A stretch of 64,000 bases of DNA, taken from positions 1-64,000 of the forward strand of contig CAYWPG010000015.1 of the NCBI GenBank assembly GCA_964460035.1, written 5' to 3'. The DNA is from CAYWPG01 sp964460035 (GTDB taxonomy: Bacteria > Pseudomonadota > Gammaproteobacteria > Nitrococcales > AK92). The notes below the pieces were generated by a model. It was not told the origin of the DNA and did not search any database. It saw only the letters and a list, made by a program, of their open reading frames with translations. Positions 8,882 through 17,458 of this stretch are shown in pieces (the stretch's first letter is position 1; each line of letters opens with the position of its first letter). The position numbers were made by a program, and so were the translations under genes.

Positions 8882-9241
8882 TGCTTCTTTATCCGGCGGT
8901 TACGACACTGGTACGGAATCAAATCCCGATCTGGTTACAGCGGCTTCGCATGGCGAGTCGATGCCGCTTACCGTTGCGTCGCAACCTGCCGCCGTTATTC
9001 CTTAATTTGCTTTGATGCTAGCACTTGAACACCGGTTTCATACCGTATCGAATCAATGACGGTTGATTCAGATCCGCACAGGGAAAACAGGCCGAAGAGC
9101 TTGGAATTGGCAGAAGGGCAAATGGCGGGGGCATATCCAGCCAGCTCATAGCCGGTTGGGTTGGCCGAAACATTGGGTTAGGCTTTCCCACCAGAAAGCC
9201 GCCAAGCGCGACCACGATAACGATAAGGCAGCGATACCGGC
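8882..9241. other. Intergenic region upstream of cas3 without a supported gene
   Basis: This 360-base region must hold the cas3 promoter (leftwards) and that of the copper-related genes (rightwards). Small open frames exist on both strands, but none has a good ribosome site or a recognisable protein. I see no clear promoter consensus, repeat or palindrome. Confidence 0.5.
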
Positions 9242-9667
9242 ATGCAGGGGATAACCACGGCACGGCAACTCCACAGCCTCCGAGCCCACACCAGGCTTGG
9301 TTTGATTGCTGTGTTGATCCTGCAACTCCTGCTGCCGCCGACTGTCTGTGTTGTCGCCACCAAGACCAACTCGCTCTTCGCTCTCGGCGGACCGCTGTGC
9401 GCAGAACTGGCCGGCCGCCCCGTCCCGGTGAGCTTCGACGACTTGCTGGCCCAGTACGCAGTGGCCGAGCCCGAAGAGAGCGAAGATGAGTTCAGGCGTT
9501 GTCCGGCGTGCACCACCCCTCTACTGATCGTCGATCACGGAGCGCGGGCGCGTTGGCAACGCCCCGCCGTCTCGCCCGCACGCGCCGATCAAGCCATCAG
9601 GCGCGACAGCCCCGAGTTCCTTACGCCCCACCCGCGAGCCCCGCCGTCAGCGCAAGCGATGGGCTAG
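9242..9667 (+). CDS. Small membrane-anchored CxxC protein, DUF2946-like
   Basis: The 141-residue protein has one hydrophobic segment at about residues 19-40 (GLIAVLILQLLLPPTV), acting as signal anchor or signal peptide. A periplasmic part follows with an isolated cysteine (LCAEL) and a CPAC pair. The C-terminus is proline-rich and low in complexity. This layout resembles DUF2946 proteins, which commonly lie next to copper chaperones; the family call is tentative. It precedes the PCu(A)C gene by about 110 bases in the same direction, which suggests a role in copper handling in the envelope. Confidence 0.55.
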   Translation: MQGITTARQLHSLRAHTRLGLIAVLILQLLLPPTVCVVATKTNSLFALGGPLCAELAGRPVPVSFDDLLAQYAVAEPEESEDEFRRCPACTTPLLIVDHGARARWQRPAVSPARADQAIRRDSPEFLTPHPRAPPSAQAMG

Positions 9668-9779
9668 CGGTTAAAGCGCGCACACCGCAACCCATCGCAC
9701 GCCCTCTCACGCCAATCCATGCCGGCCCCTTAGCTGCGCGGCCGGCGAACCACTGGTCACAAGAATCGGGAGATCAGCG

Positions 9780-10265
9780 ATGACGATGCATCGCGTGTTT
9801 GGAACCGTAACGCTATTAGCCGTTCTGCTCATTGGGGCAAGCCTGGCGAAGGCTTCGCAGCTGACCGTGATTGACCCCTATGCACGGGCCACGCCGCCCG
9901 GCATAGAGAACAGCGCCGCTTACCTGGCCCTGCGCAACAGCAGCGACAGCGACCGCCGTCTGGTCGCCGCCGAATCACCGGTGGCCCGGGCGGTGGAGCT
10001 GCACACGCACTTGCACGAGGACGGCATGATGCGCATGCGGCAGGTCGAGCACATCGACATCCCGGCGCAAGGCGAGGTCAAGCTGCAACCGGGCGGCCTG
10101 CATATCATGTTGCTCGGTCTGGAGCGTGCGCTCGCACCCGGCGAGCGCATACCGCTGACGCTGCGCTTCGCCGATGGCGAGCAGCTCTCGGTAGAAGCGG
10201 AAGTTCGCCACCCCATCGGCCAGCAGCACCATGGGCATGGCCACAGCGCAGGGCATAAGCATTAA
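9780..10265 (+). CDS. Periplasmic copper chaperone PCu(A)C
   Basis: The 161-residue secreted protein is a PCu(A)C-type Cu(I) carrier that supplies copper to cytochrome c oxidase or detoxifies it. It has a signal peptide (residues 1-25, ending near AKA). The motif H-(x)n-M with HTHLHEDGMMRMRQV, and the second half GGLHIMLLGL, matches the H-M-x10-M-x21-H-x-M ligand set of the family. The C-terminus is histidine-rich (HHGHGHSAGHKH), a common extra metal-binding tail. It begins at an ATG preceded by GGGAGATCAGCG. The upstream small CxxC protein is its likely partner. Confidence 0.9.
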   Translation: MTMHRVFGTVTLLAVLLIGASLAKASQLTVIDPYARATPPGIENSAAYLALRNSSDSDRRLVAAESPVARAVELHTHLHEDGMMRMRQVEHIDIPAQGEVKLQPGGLHIMLLGLERALAPGERIPLTLRFADGEQLSVEAEVRHPIGQQHHGHGHSAGHKH

Positions 10266-10344
10266 GCGACCGCTCGGTCCTTGCGCTGACGGCGTAGGAA
10301 GCAGGCATTAGCCAGCGAGCTGACGCTACCGCTGCACACGCACG

Positions 10345-10379
10345 CCGCCGGGCGCGCCGAATCCCGGCGCGTCCGGCGG
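10345..10379. terminator. GC-rich hairpin between convergent genes
   Basis: Arms at 10345-10359 and 10365-10379 pair over 15 bases with one G-U wobble around a 5-base loop. There is no T tract. It lies between the convergent copper chaperone and RES toxin genes and probably shields one from the other, but termination is not shown by the sequence. Confidence 0.5.
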
Positions 10380-10438
10380 GCAGCGCTCGCACCGCCTGCA
10401 ACTCCAAGGATGCCGTCAGGCCATGGCCGCGAGGCTGC

Positions 10439-11149
10439 TCAAGCCAATTTCAGAGGAAGGCTGCGCTTTTCGTAGACATCGCTGATGCGGGCGCCGTCCC
10501 AGATATAAGTAAGATGCATCGACTGGCGGCACGGTGAAAGCACGGGAGGCCGGAAGACGGCCGCGCACTGTCCGCCCGCATGGCGCACGGAGTGGTAGAC
10601 CACGCCCCAGGATGCCAGCTCCCGCAGCCGCGCGCCCAGGCGCTGTCCGGCACTGTAGTCATTGGGATCGTATACGGGCGCGCGCGCCGGATCCAACGGG
10701 CGCAGATCGTGCAGCTCGCCCCTCAGATCGGCGCAATAAACGCGCATATCCAACTCTATGGGAGCCTCGGCGCTATCGCGCAGGTAGCGCTCCTGATGAT
10801 AGCGGGTCTCGTAGATCGCCGTATCCAATCCCAGCGATGCGTAGTAAACCCCGTAGCTGCCATCGGAGAAGCGGCTGCCGTTGGGATTGCGGTGGGTAAA
10901 CGCGGCCATGATGGCCGAGGTGCCGGGCCCGGAAATCCGATCCTCGGGCGCCACCAGTTGCAACTCGCCTGCCTGCTCGCGCAGGCGCGGATTGGTCAAG
11001 GCCTGCACGTAATAAACCGCGTCCAGGTCAGCAGGATCGGCCACGCGCTCGAACAGATCTATGGGCGGAAAGCGGCTGGGCACGATGCGGTAGCTCGGAC
11101 GCCATTCGACGGTAGCGAGCGGCGGCAGCTCCGCCAGCGGCACGCTCAC
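10439..11149 (-). CDS. RES-domain toxin of a RES-Xre toxin-antitoxin pair
   Basis: The 236-residue protein carries a RES domain: YRIVPSRFPP early, then RFSDGSYGVYYASLGLDTAIYETRYH in its core, and VYHSVRHAGGQCAAVF further on. The arginine, tyrosine/glutamate and serine positions fit the family active site. RES toxins deplete NAD+ by an ADP-ribosyltransferase-type fold. The start is a GTG at 11149 that overlaps the antitoxin TGA by four bases (GTGA). The frame is open another 104 codons upstream but that part lies inside the antitoxin. Toxin after antitoxin, coupled, is the standard order. Confidence 0.88.
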   Translation of the reverse strand: MSVPLAELPPLATVEWRPSYRIVPSRFPPIDLFERVADPADLDAVYYVQALTNPRLREQAGELQLVAPEDRISGPGTSAIMAAFTHRNPNGSRFSDGSYGVYYASLGLDTAIYETRYHQERYLRDSAEAPIELDMRVYCADLRGELHDLRPLDPARAPVYDPNDYSAGQRLGARLRELASWGVVYHSVRHAGGQCAAVFRPPVLSPCRQSMHLTYIWDGARISDVYEKRSLPLKLA

Positions 11150-11571
11150 GACTTGCCCCCACGCCAAGCCGCGGTGTACTGGCTTACCATATACAGATCC
11201 GCAACATTGCCGCCCAGCATTCGCTGCAAAGGCGTCTGCCCGTTGAAGATGGGATTGCGATTGGGACGGCGAATCCAGGTATCGGCTGCTGCCGGGTCCG
11301 GCAGCACAATCTGAAGATCGCCGTAGATATTGAACAGATACGAGAGTCTTTCGAGGGTGTCGCGCCCGAGGCGGGCCGAACTGGGAGCATTTTTCCAGCG
11401 AGCGAGCGTGCTGCGCGGGGTCGCGAGCAGGATCTGGCATTCTTCGTCGCTCAGCCCCCACAGGCTGGCAATGCGAAAGAAGGTGCGCAATGCACCGCCG
11501 GCCAGATCTTTAGGGACCGCGGCTGGACGCGGATTTAGCCTGCTCACGGCAACCTCGCTGGTCGATAACAT
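11146..11571 (-). CDS. Xre/MbcA/ParS-type antitoxin (DUF2384)
   Basis: The 141-residue protein should neutralise the RES toxin and repress its own promoter. The N-terminal half forms an Xre-like helix-turn-helix (WGLSDEECQILLATPRSTLARWK). The C-terminal half, LERLSYLFNIYGDLQIVLP to WIRRPNRNPIFNGQTPLQRMLGG, is the toxin-binding MbcA/ParS domain. The ATG at 11571 has GGGAGGG at good spacing. It forms a two-gene operon with the downstream toxin. Confidence 0.88.
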   Translation of the reverse strand: MLSTSEVAVSRLNPRPAAVPKDLAGGALRTFFRIASLWGLSDEECQILLATPRSTLARWKNAPSSARLGRDTLERLSYLFNIYGDLQIVLPDPAAADTWIRRPNRNPIFNGQTPLQRMLGGNVADLYMVSQYTAAWRGGKS

Positions 11572-11778
11572 GACGATCCCTCCCTCTCAAATGGCCATAT
11601 AAGGCATTCTTATTCCCATTTGAGACAGTATAGATCAGTCATTGTGCCGGCGACACCAAAAACAATGGCCCTGCTGCCGAGGTCAGTTGCGGGAAGCTGG
11701 CCGCTGGCAATGCGAATCGATCGAAAAAATGCTGGTAATCTTGGCGCCAACCAGGCCGGAGCAAGGCAAGCCAACGCG

Positions 11779-12990
11779 ATGTCGCACACCACCGATAACC
11801 AAAACCAATACCCCGGCTCCGTGAGCGAAGTCTTCAAAACGTTCCTCAAGCTGGGCCTGAGTTCCTTTGGCGGTCCCATTGCGCACCTAGGCTATTTCCG
11901 CGAGGCGTTCGTCGTGCGCCGCCGATGGCTTACCGAAACAAGCTATGCGGAACTGGTCGCGCTGTGCCAATTCCTGCCCGGGCCGGCAAGCAGCCAGGTA
12001 GGATTCGCCCTCGGACTCATGCGGGCGGGCTTGGGAGGCGCGCTGGCGGCCTGGCTTGCTTTTACGCTCCCATCCGCCCTCTTGATGCTGGGTTTTGCCT
12101 ATACCGCCGATGCTTTCGGCGGTCCGCACGGGCAAAGCGCGATTCACGGCCTGAAACTGGTCGCCGTTGCGGTGGTTGCCCATGCCGTTTGGGGGATGGC
12201 CCGCAGCCTCTGCCCGGACCCGCAGCGTGCGAGTATCGCGCTCGCCGCGATCGCGTTCGTATTTTTCCTGCCAACGGCCTTCGGTCAGATCGGCGCCATC
12301 GGCGCCGGCGCTTTGGCCGGGCTTTGGTTATGCCGCCACATTCAGCCGGGAGCCCCCGCTCATTTGCCGCATCCGATAGCGCGGCGAACCGGCGCCGGCT
12401 TACTCCTTGTCTTCTTCATCCTGCTGTTCGGCTTGCCCGTTCTAGCGGCCGTGTGCAGCGCGCCCGCTATCGAACTCTTCGAACTCTTCTATCGGGCGGG
12501 CGCGCTGGTGTTCGGCGGCGGGCACGTGCTGCTGGCACTGCTGGAGGCCAGGGTGGTGGAACCGGGCTGGATAGGCGCCGATGCGTTCCTCGCCGGCTAC
12601 GGAGCCGCGCAAGCCATTCCCGGTCCGCTGTTCAGCTTCGCCGCGTATATCGGTGCTCTTAGCAGCGGCATTGGCGGCGTCACCGGAGCGACTATCGCGC
12701 TGGTCGCCGTCTTTCTGCCGGCGGCCTTGATCCTACTCGGCGTGCTTCCGTTCTGGGAGCAACTGCGCCAGCGCCGGTTTGCCTACCCGCTGATCGCGGG
12801 CGCCAATGCAGCGGTAGTCGGCCTCCTGGCCGCCGCGCTCTACAGCCCAGTTTGGACCAGCGCGGTGTTGACGCCGACGCACTTCTTCATCGTGGCGCTG
12901 GCGTTCGTTCTGCTGACAGCCTGGAACCTCGCCCCGTGGATCGTGGTGATGCTCACTGTCACTACCAGTGTTCTGCTCGGAGTGGGCTGA
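11779..12990 (+). CDS. chrA: ChrA family chromate transporter
   Basis: The roughly 403-residue inner-membrane protein has the two homologous halves of long-chain CHR transporters. Each half shows a family signature: FGGPIAHLGYF and FLPGPASSQ in the first, FGGGHVLLALLE and AAQAIPGPLF in the second. About ten hydrophobic segments are visible. Such proteins export chromate with a proton or move a related oxyanion. The ATG at 11779 is chosen because the family begins shortly after it; the frame is open 53 codons further upstream and the ribosome site is weak. It is divergent from the toxin-antitoxin pair. Confidence 0.88.
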   Translation: MSHTTDNQNQYPGSVSEVFKTFLKLGLSSFGGPIAHLGYFREAFVVRRRWLTETSYAELVALCQFLPGPASSQVGFALGLMRAGLGGALAAWLAFTLPSALLMLGFAYTADAFGGPHGQSAIHGLKLVAVAVVAHAVWGMARSLCPDPQRASIALAAIAFVFFLPTAFGQIGAIGAGALAGLWLCRHIQPGAPAHLPHPIARRTGAGLLLVFFILLFGLPVLAAVCSAPAIELFELFYRAGALVFGGGHVLLALLEARVVEPGWIGADAFLAGYGAAQAIPGPLFSFAAYIGALSSGIGGVTGATIALVAVFLPAALILLGVLPFWEQLRQRRFAYPLIAGANAAVVGLLAAALYSPVWTSAVLTPTHFFIVALAFVLLTAWNLAPWIVVMLTVTTSVLLGVG

Positions 12991-13152
12991 CGGCTAAGGC
13001 AGCAGGCCGCCCCCGCGTACTTAGTGCCTCCAGCAAACCCTCACGCCCAAGCGCAAAGCCTTGCGGGTCGTCCCTTGCGGCGCGGCCAGCGCTACCCGCC
13101 GCACGCATGCCGTTCAATTCATGCTCTTCAGGATCTTCCCTTGGACCGCAAT

Positions 13153-13171
13153 GAGAAGTATTATCATTTGT
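13153..13171 (+). promoter_or_regulatory. Fur box upstream of the TonB receptor
   Basis: The 19 bases from 13153 match the Fur consensus at about 12 positions, the core being TATCATT-like, in an AT-rich island of about 50 bases just before the receptor gene. A second half-site-like CAATGATAAC follows at about 13184. Iron repression of the receptor is therefore likely. Matched by eye. Confidence 0.65.
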
Positions 13172-13210
13172 ATTCGCTTATCCCAATGATAACCAAGTGG
13201 AGATCCTTCA

Positions 13211-15436
13211 ATGCCACAAGTGGCCCGTCCGGTCGTGCCTCCTCCTCGGCTGTTTCCGCTTGCTCCACTGAGTGCGGCTGTGTTGCTGGCACTGTCGCCC
13301 AGCGCTGTGCTCGCCCAAGCTCCTGAAACGCCCTCGTACTTGGCGCCTGTGGTGGTTACGGCCAGCGGTTTCGAGCAATCGATGAGCGAAGCGCCGGCCA
13401 GTATTACCGTCATCACCCGCGAGGAACTGCTGGAAAAGCAGGCTAGCAGCGTTGCCGAAGCGCTGGCCGATGTTCCCGGTGTCGATGTACGCGCCAACAC
13501 CGGCAAGACCGGCGGACAGAACATCAGCATCCGCGGCATGCCCAGCAGCTACACGCTGATCCTGGTCGACGGGCGTCGCCAGAACGTCTCCGGAGACGTG
13601 ACACCGAACGGCTTCGGGGAAACGGCGACCAGCTTCATGCCGCCCATGTCCGCTATCGAGCGTATCGAAGTTATCCGCGGCCCCATGTCCACCTTGTACG
13701 GCTCCGATGCCATCGGTGGCGTGATCAACATCATCACCCGCCCGGTCAGCGACACCTGGAGCGGCACACTGACGGTGGACGGCACCCTCAACCAGGACAA
13801 GGACGCCGGCGATACGCGCTCGGTAAGCCTGTTCGCCACCGGCCCGCTGGTAGCAGATCGCCTTGGCGTGCAGCTGCGCGGACGGGTATTCGACCGCGGC
13901 GAGTCGGAACGGCTGATCAAGGACGCCACCGGCCGCGACCCGCGCCCCACCGAGGGCCGCATTTACTCGCTGGGCGGCCGCCTGACGCTCACCGCTACCC
14001 CTACGGATTCCTTCTGGGTGGACGCGGAGCAGGGACGCCAGCGCTACGATAACTCCGACGGCCGGCTCGGGAACCTGGACACTCCCACTCGGATCTACGG
14101 CTACAAGGACGAGCTGGAGTTCAATCGCGACCAGATCGCCGTCGGGCACCGCGGACGCTATGACCTGGGCACCTGGGAAAACAGCGTCAGCTACATCAAG
14201 ACCGAGACGCTGGGCCGCACCTTGCCGCCCGGCAGCGCCCCGGACTACGGCTATGAGGCGGTAGGCGGCGAGGATCGCATACTCGAGAACCGCGAGCTGG
14301 TCTTCGACACCAAGTTCAGCCTGCCGCTGGAAGAGCACATGTTCACGCTGGGCGGCCAGTTCATCGATGCCGAACTGGAGGACGGCGCGGCCGGCGACGC
14401 GACCTTCGCACAGCAGAGCTGGGCGGTATTCCTGGAAGACGAATGGTGGATGCGGGATAACCTGGCATTGACGCTGGGCGCTCGCTACGAGAACCACGAA
14501 GCGTTCGGCGGTCATGTCAGCCCGCGCGCCTACCTGGTTTGGAACACCACCGACCGGCTGACCCTCAAGGGCGGTGTCAGCCAGGGCTACAAGACCCCAA
14601 CCCTGAACGACCTGCACGACGGCATCACCGGTTTCACGGCCCAAGGCCAGACCGTTACCATCGGCTCTCCGGAGCTGGAGCCCGAGCGCAGCACCAACTA
14701 TGAGCTCGGCGTGCTTTACGATACGGGAGCGCTGTCGTTCGGCGCGACCGTGTTCTACAACGACTTCAAGGACCGGATTGCCGACGGCGATCCCATTCCC
14801 AACTGTCAGTACGAGGATCAGTTCGGCAACACACCTAACGCCGGACTGCCGGGCTGCATAAGCATCGGCAACTTCACCAGTCAGGAGAACTTCGCCCAGC
14901 TGGTCAATATCGACCGTGCCGAAACCCGCGGCCTGGAGTTGACCGCCCGCTATCGCTTCGCGCCGGCTTGGGAACTCAGCGGAACCTACACCTATACCGA
15001 CACCGAAATCACCTCGGGCGAGCAGCGCGGTCAGCTGCTGACCAACACGCCGGAGCACGTAGTCACTGGCCGGCTGCGCTGGAACATCACGCCGCGCTTC
15101 AGCGCCTGGCTCGACGGCGAGTACAACTCGTCCCGCGAGCGCTTCCCCGGCGGTGCGCCCACCAGCGGTCAGAACCTCTCGCTCTACCAGCAGGTCGGAA
15201 ATAAGCTCGACGGCTACGAGCTCTTCCACCTCGGGGCCACCTATCGCGTGAAGGACAACTTCCGCCTGACCGCGGTGATCTACAACCTGCTGGACAAGGA
15301 CTTCGGCGAGGCGATCCCCTACCAGCACGGGGGCGACACCTACTACGCCTACCGGTATACCCAGACCGGGCGCTCCACCGATGGGTTCTACATGGATCGC
15401 CGCCACCTGTGGCTGTCGGCCGTGTACGAGTTCTAA
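13211..15436 (+). CDS. TonB-dependent outer-membrane siderophore receptor, FepA/CirA-like
   Basis: The 741-residue receptor begins with a signal peptide (about residues 1-35, ending VLAQA) and a TonB-box-like APVVVTAS. The plug domain (about 50-170) shows NISIRGMPSSYTLILVDGRR and RGPMSTLYGSDAIGG, which are very close to FepA and CirA receptors. The rest is a 22-strand barrel ending in phenylalanine (SAVYEF), as outer-membrane barrels do. The likely ligand is a catecholate-type ferric siderophore; the sequence does not fix it. A Fur box lies 40-60 bases upstream. No siderophore synthesis genes are visible. Confidence 0.9.
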   Translation: MPQVARPVVPPPRLFPLAPLSAAVLLALSPSAVLAQAPETPSYLAPVVVTASGFEQSMSEAPASITVITREELLEKQASSVAEALADVPGVDVRANTGKTGGQNISIRGMPSSYTLILVDGRRQNVSGDVTPNGFGETATSFMPPMSAIERIEVIRGPMSTLYGSDAIGGVINIITRPVSDTWSGTLTVDGTLNQDKDAGDTRSVSLFATGPLVADRLGVQLRGRVFDRGESERLIKDATGRDPRPTEGRIYSLGGRLTLTATPTDSFWVDAEQGRQRYDNSDGRLGNLDTPTRIYGYKDELEFNRDQIAVGHRGRYDLGTWENSVSYIKTETLGRTLPPGSAPDYGYEAVGGEDRILENRELVFDTKFSLPLEEHMFTLGGQFIDAELEDGAAGDATFAQQSWAVFLEDEWWMRDNLALTLGARYENHEAFGGHVSPRAYLVWNTTDRLTLKGGVSQGYKTPTLNDLHDGITGFTAQGQTVTIGSPELEPERSTNYELGVLYDTGALSFGATVFYNDFKDRIADGDPIPNCQYEDQFGNTPNAGLPGCISIGNFTSQENFAQLVNIDRAETRGLELTARYRFAPAWELSGTYTYTDTEITSGEQRGQLLTNTPEHVVTGRLRWNITPRFSAWLDGEYNSSRERFPGGAPTSGQNLSLYQQVGNKLDGYELFHLGATYRVKDNFRLTAVIYNLLDKDFGEAIPYQHGGDTYYAYRYTQTGRSTDGFYMDRRHLWLSAVYEF

Positions 15437-15465
15437 CCCCGCGGTGTTTTCCCTGGCGTAAAGGC

Positions 15466-15483
15466 GGGGGCCGAAGTGCCCCC
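15466..15483. terminator. Hairpin between receptor and ABC export genes
   Basis: GGGGGC and GCCCCC pair around a 6-base loop, followed on the plus strand by a C/T-rich tract. It lies about 30 bases past the receptor stop, between convergent genes. The stem is short and there is no uninterrupted T run, so this is a modest call. Confidence 0.45.
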
Positions 15484-15549
15484 ACCTCCTTCTTTCTCCT
15501 AGCGGTTAACGGCACGCCTCTCCCAGCCGCGTACGCCGCCTTGGCGTCA

Positions 15550-16263
15550 TCAACCGCCGTTACGTGCCTGCACCGGGCGGTCGGCGACCACTTGCCCGTC
15601 TACCAATTCGATGATGCGATCGCAGCGCGCCGCCAGGCGCGGATCGTGCGTGACGATCAGAAACGCGGTGCCGCGCGTCCGGCAGAAACGCCGCAGCAGC
15701 CGGAACACCTCGTCCGCCGAGGCCGTATCCAGGTTGCCGGTGGGCTCGTCCGCTAGCACCAACGGCGGGCTGGCGATCAACGCCCGGGCAATCGCCACTC
15801 GCTGCTGTTGACCGCCGGAGAGCTGGTTCGGCGGCCGATCGGCAAACTCTCCCAAACCCACGCTCTCCAGCAAGGCCCGCGCGCTTGCCCGCAGCTCGCG
15901 GTCCGCTCGGCCGCGGGCGGCGAACAGGGGCAGCATGACGTTCTCCACGGCGGAGAACGCGTTTATCAGGTGATGGAACTGAAACACGAACCCCAAGGTG
16001 CGCCCGCGAAAGCGGGTCAGGGCCCGCTCATCCAGCTTGCCGGTATCCTGCCCCTGCAGAACGATCCGGCCGCTCCCCGGGCGGTCGAGCAGTCCGATCA
16101 AGTTCAGCAAGGTACTCTTGCCTGAGCCGCTCGGCCCTATCAGGGCCGCGAACTCCGAACGCTCCAGGCTCAGACTCACCCCGTGCAACACCTCAGTCTC
16201 CGCCGGGGTGCCCACCGCATAGGACTTGCGCACGTTCTCCAGCCGCAGCAGCTCTTCAGCCAC
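15550..16263 (-). CDS. ABC exporter ATPase, LolD/MacB type
   Basis: The 237-residue ATPase has Walker A GPSGSGKST, a Q-loop region FVFQFHHLI, signature LSGGQQQRVAIARAL and Walker B VLADEPTGNLD. The last is typical of LolD/MacB/FtsE-like systems, which work with FtsX-fold permeases. It overlaps the upstream permease by eight bases. With the permease and the HlyD-type adaptor it forms a three-gene export module. The substrate is unknown. Confidence 0.9.
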   Translation of the reverse strand: MAEELLRLENVRKSYAVGTPAETEVLHGVSLSLERSEFAALIGPSGSGKSTLLNLIGLLDRPGSGRIVLQGQDTGKLDERALTRFRGRTLGFVFQFHHLINAFSAVENVMLPLFAARGRADRELRASARALLESVGLGEFADRPPNQLSGGQQQRVAIARALIASPPLVLADEPTGNLDTASADEVFRLLRRFCRTRGTAFLIVTHDPRLAARCDRIIELVDGQVVADRPVQARNGG

Positions 16264-17458
16264 GAATCGCCTCCACCGGATCCAGGCGCGCCGCCCGCAG
16301 CGCCGGCACCGCCGCGGACAGCACGCCGGTCAGCGTCGCCAGCACCGCCGCGCCGATGACAATGGGAAAAGTAACGGCGATGGGAAACGGGAACGCGGGC
16401 GCCAGCGTGGTAAACAAGTGGACCAGAACGACCGCCAGCGCGCTGCCACCGGCCGAGCCCAACAAGCCCAGCACACCGCCTTGTAGCAGGAAGACGGCCA
16501 TGATCTGCCGCCTGGAAGTTCCGGTAGCGCGCAGAATCCCCACCTCCTTGGAGCGCTGCACCACCGAGACGACCAACACACTGGCGATACCGAAAGCGAC
16601 CGACACCGCCACGAAGAAGCGTATCAGCACGGTGGATACACTCTGCGAGCGTAGGGCCGTAAGCAGTTCGCTGTTGGTTTCCATCCAACTGTCGGCGATC
16701 AGGCCCGTTTGCGCCTCTATGCGATCGCCGATTGCCTCGGCGGCGAACACATCGCCTACCCGCAGCGCTATGGTCGAGGCGCCGCCCGCCAGGTCCAGCA
16801 GCGTCTGCGCCTGCCGCAAGCCCAGGTAGACGTAGCGCAGGTTCAAATCGCGCATGCCCAGATCGAACACGCCCCGTACGGTAAAGCTCTCCCCGCGCCC
16901 GCCGGCCGTTTCGATCCGTATGCGCCCGCCCACCTCCACCCCCAGCTCCTCGCCAAGATCCACGCCGATCAGCGCATCCTCCGCCTCCAGGCGCAGCTCT
17001 CCCGCCACCACTTTGGTGGGCAGGTCGACTATGCGGCCATAGTCCTCAAGCTCGATCCCGGTAATCGCGATCGACCGCTCGGCCTCGCCGCGTATGGCCA
17101 AAGCCGGCCCCGAGACGGTCGCAGCGGCTGCGACCACACCGGCCTCCTCCGCCATCAGCGGCAGCAGCGCCTGCCACTGGTCTATGCTGCGCAGGCGCTG
17201 CGCCGGCTTCTGCACCCGCACCAGCACCTGCACGTCGTCGCCGCCACGCAGCGGACGCGCGATCTCATCGGGCGGCCGCACGACGATATGGGCCTGCGAC
17301 CCCAAGGTATTCTCGATCACACTCTCCTGCAGACCCGTGATAAGCGCGGTAATGAAAACGATCACGGCCACGCCCAGAGCGACGCCGCTGACGATCAGCA
17401 TGGTCTGAAAACGGCCGTCCCGCAGAAAGCGCAGCGCCACCACCCAGGCAAACGGCAT
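16256..17458 (-). CDS. ABC exporter permease, MacB/LolE (FtsX) fold
   Basis: The 400-residue permease has one N-terminal membrane segment (about 18-40), a large periplasmic domain (about 45-265), and three C-terminal segments. It ends in the FtsX motif region (AVLATLTGVLSAAVPALRAARLDPVEAIRG). This is the topology of MacB/LolC/LolE permeases, here separate from its ATPase. It shares one base with the adaptor stop (TGATG arrangement) and overlaps the ATPase gene. The export substrate cannot be read from the sequence. Confidence 0.88.
   Translation of the reverse strand: MPFAWVVALRFLRDGRFQTMLIVSGVALGVAVIVFITALITGLQESVIENTLGSQAHIVVRPPDEIARPLRGGDDVQVLVRVQKPAQRLRSIDQWQALLPLMAEEAGVVAAAATVSGPALAIRGEAERSIAITGIELEDYGRIVDLPTKVVAGELRLEAEDALIGVDLGEELGVEVGGRIRIETAGGRGESFTVRGVFDLGMRDLNLRYVYLGLRQAQTLLDLAGGASTIALRVGDVFAAEAIGDRIEAQTGLIADSWMETNSELLTALRSQSVSTVLIRFFVAVSVAFGIASVLVVSVVQRSKEVGILRATGTSRRQIMAVFLLQGGVLGLLGSAGGSALAVVLVHLFTTLAPAFPFPIAVTFPIVIGAAVLATLTGVLSAAVPALRAARLDPVEAIRG

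Noticed and set aside
9018..9263. 81-codon minus-strand frame with a hydrophobic start, upstream of cas3
   Set aside because: No ribosome site, overlaps the start of the copper-related gene, and the hydrophobic stretch is short and proline-rich afterwards.
13208..15406. 732-codon minus-strand frame opposite the TonB receptor
   Set aside because: It mirrors the receptor codon for codon, with a Val/Ala/Gly-rich, domain-free translation. The receptor has a signal peptide, plug motifs and a Fur box.
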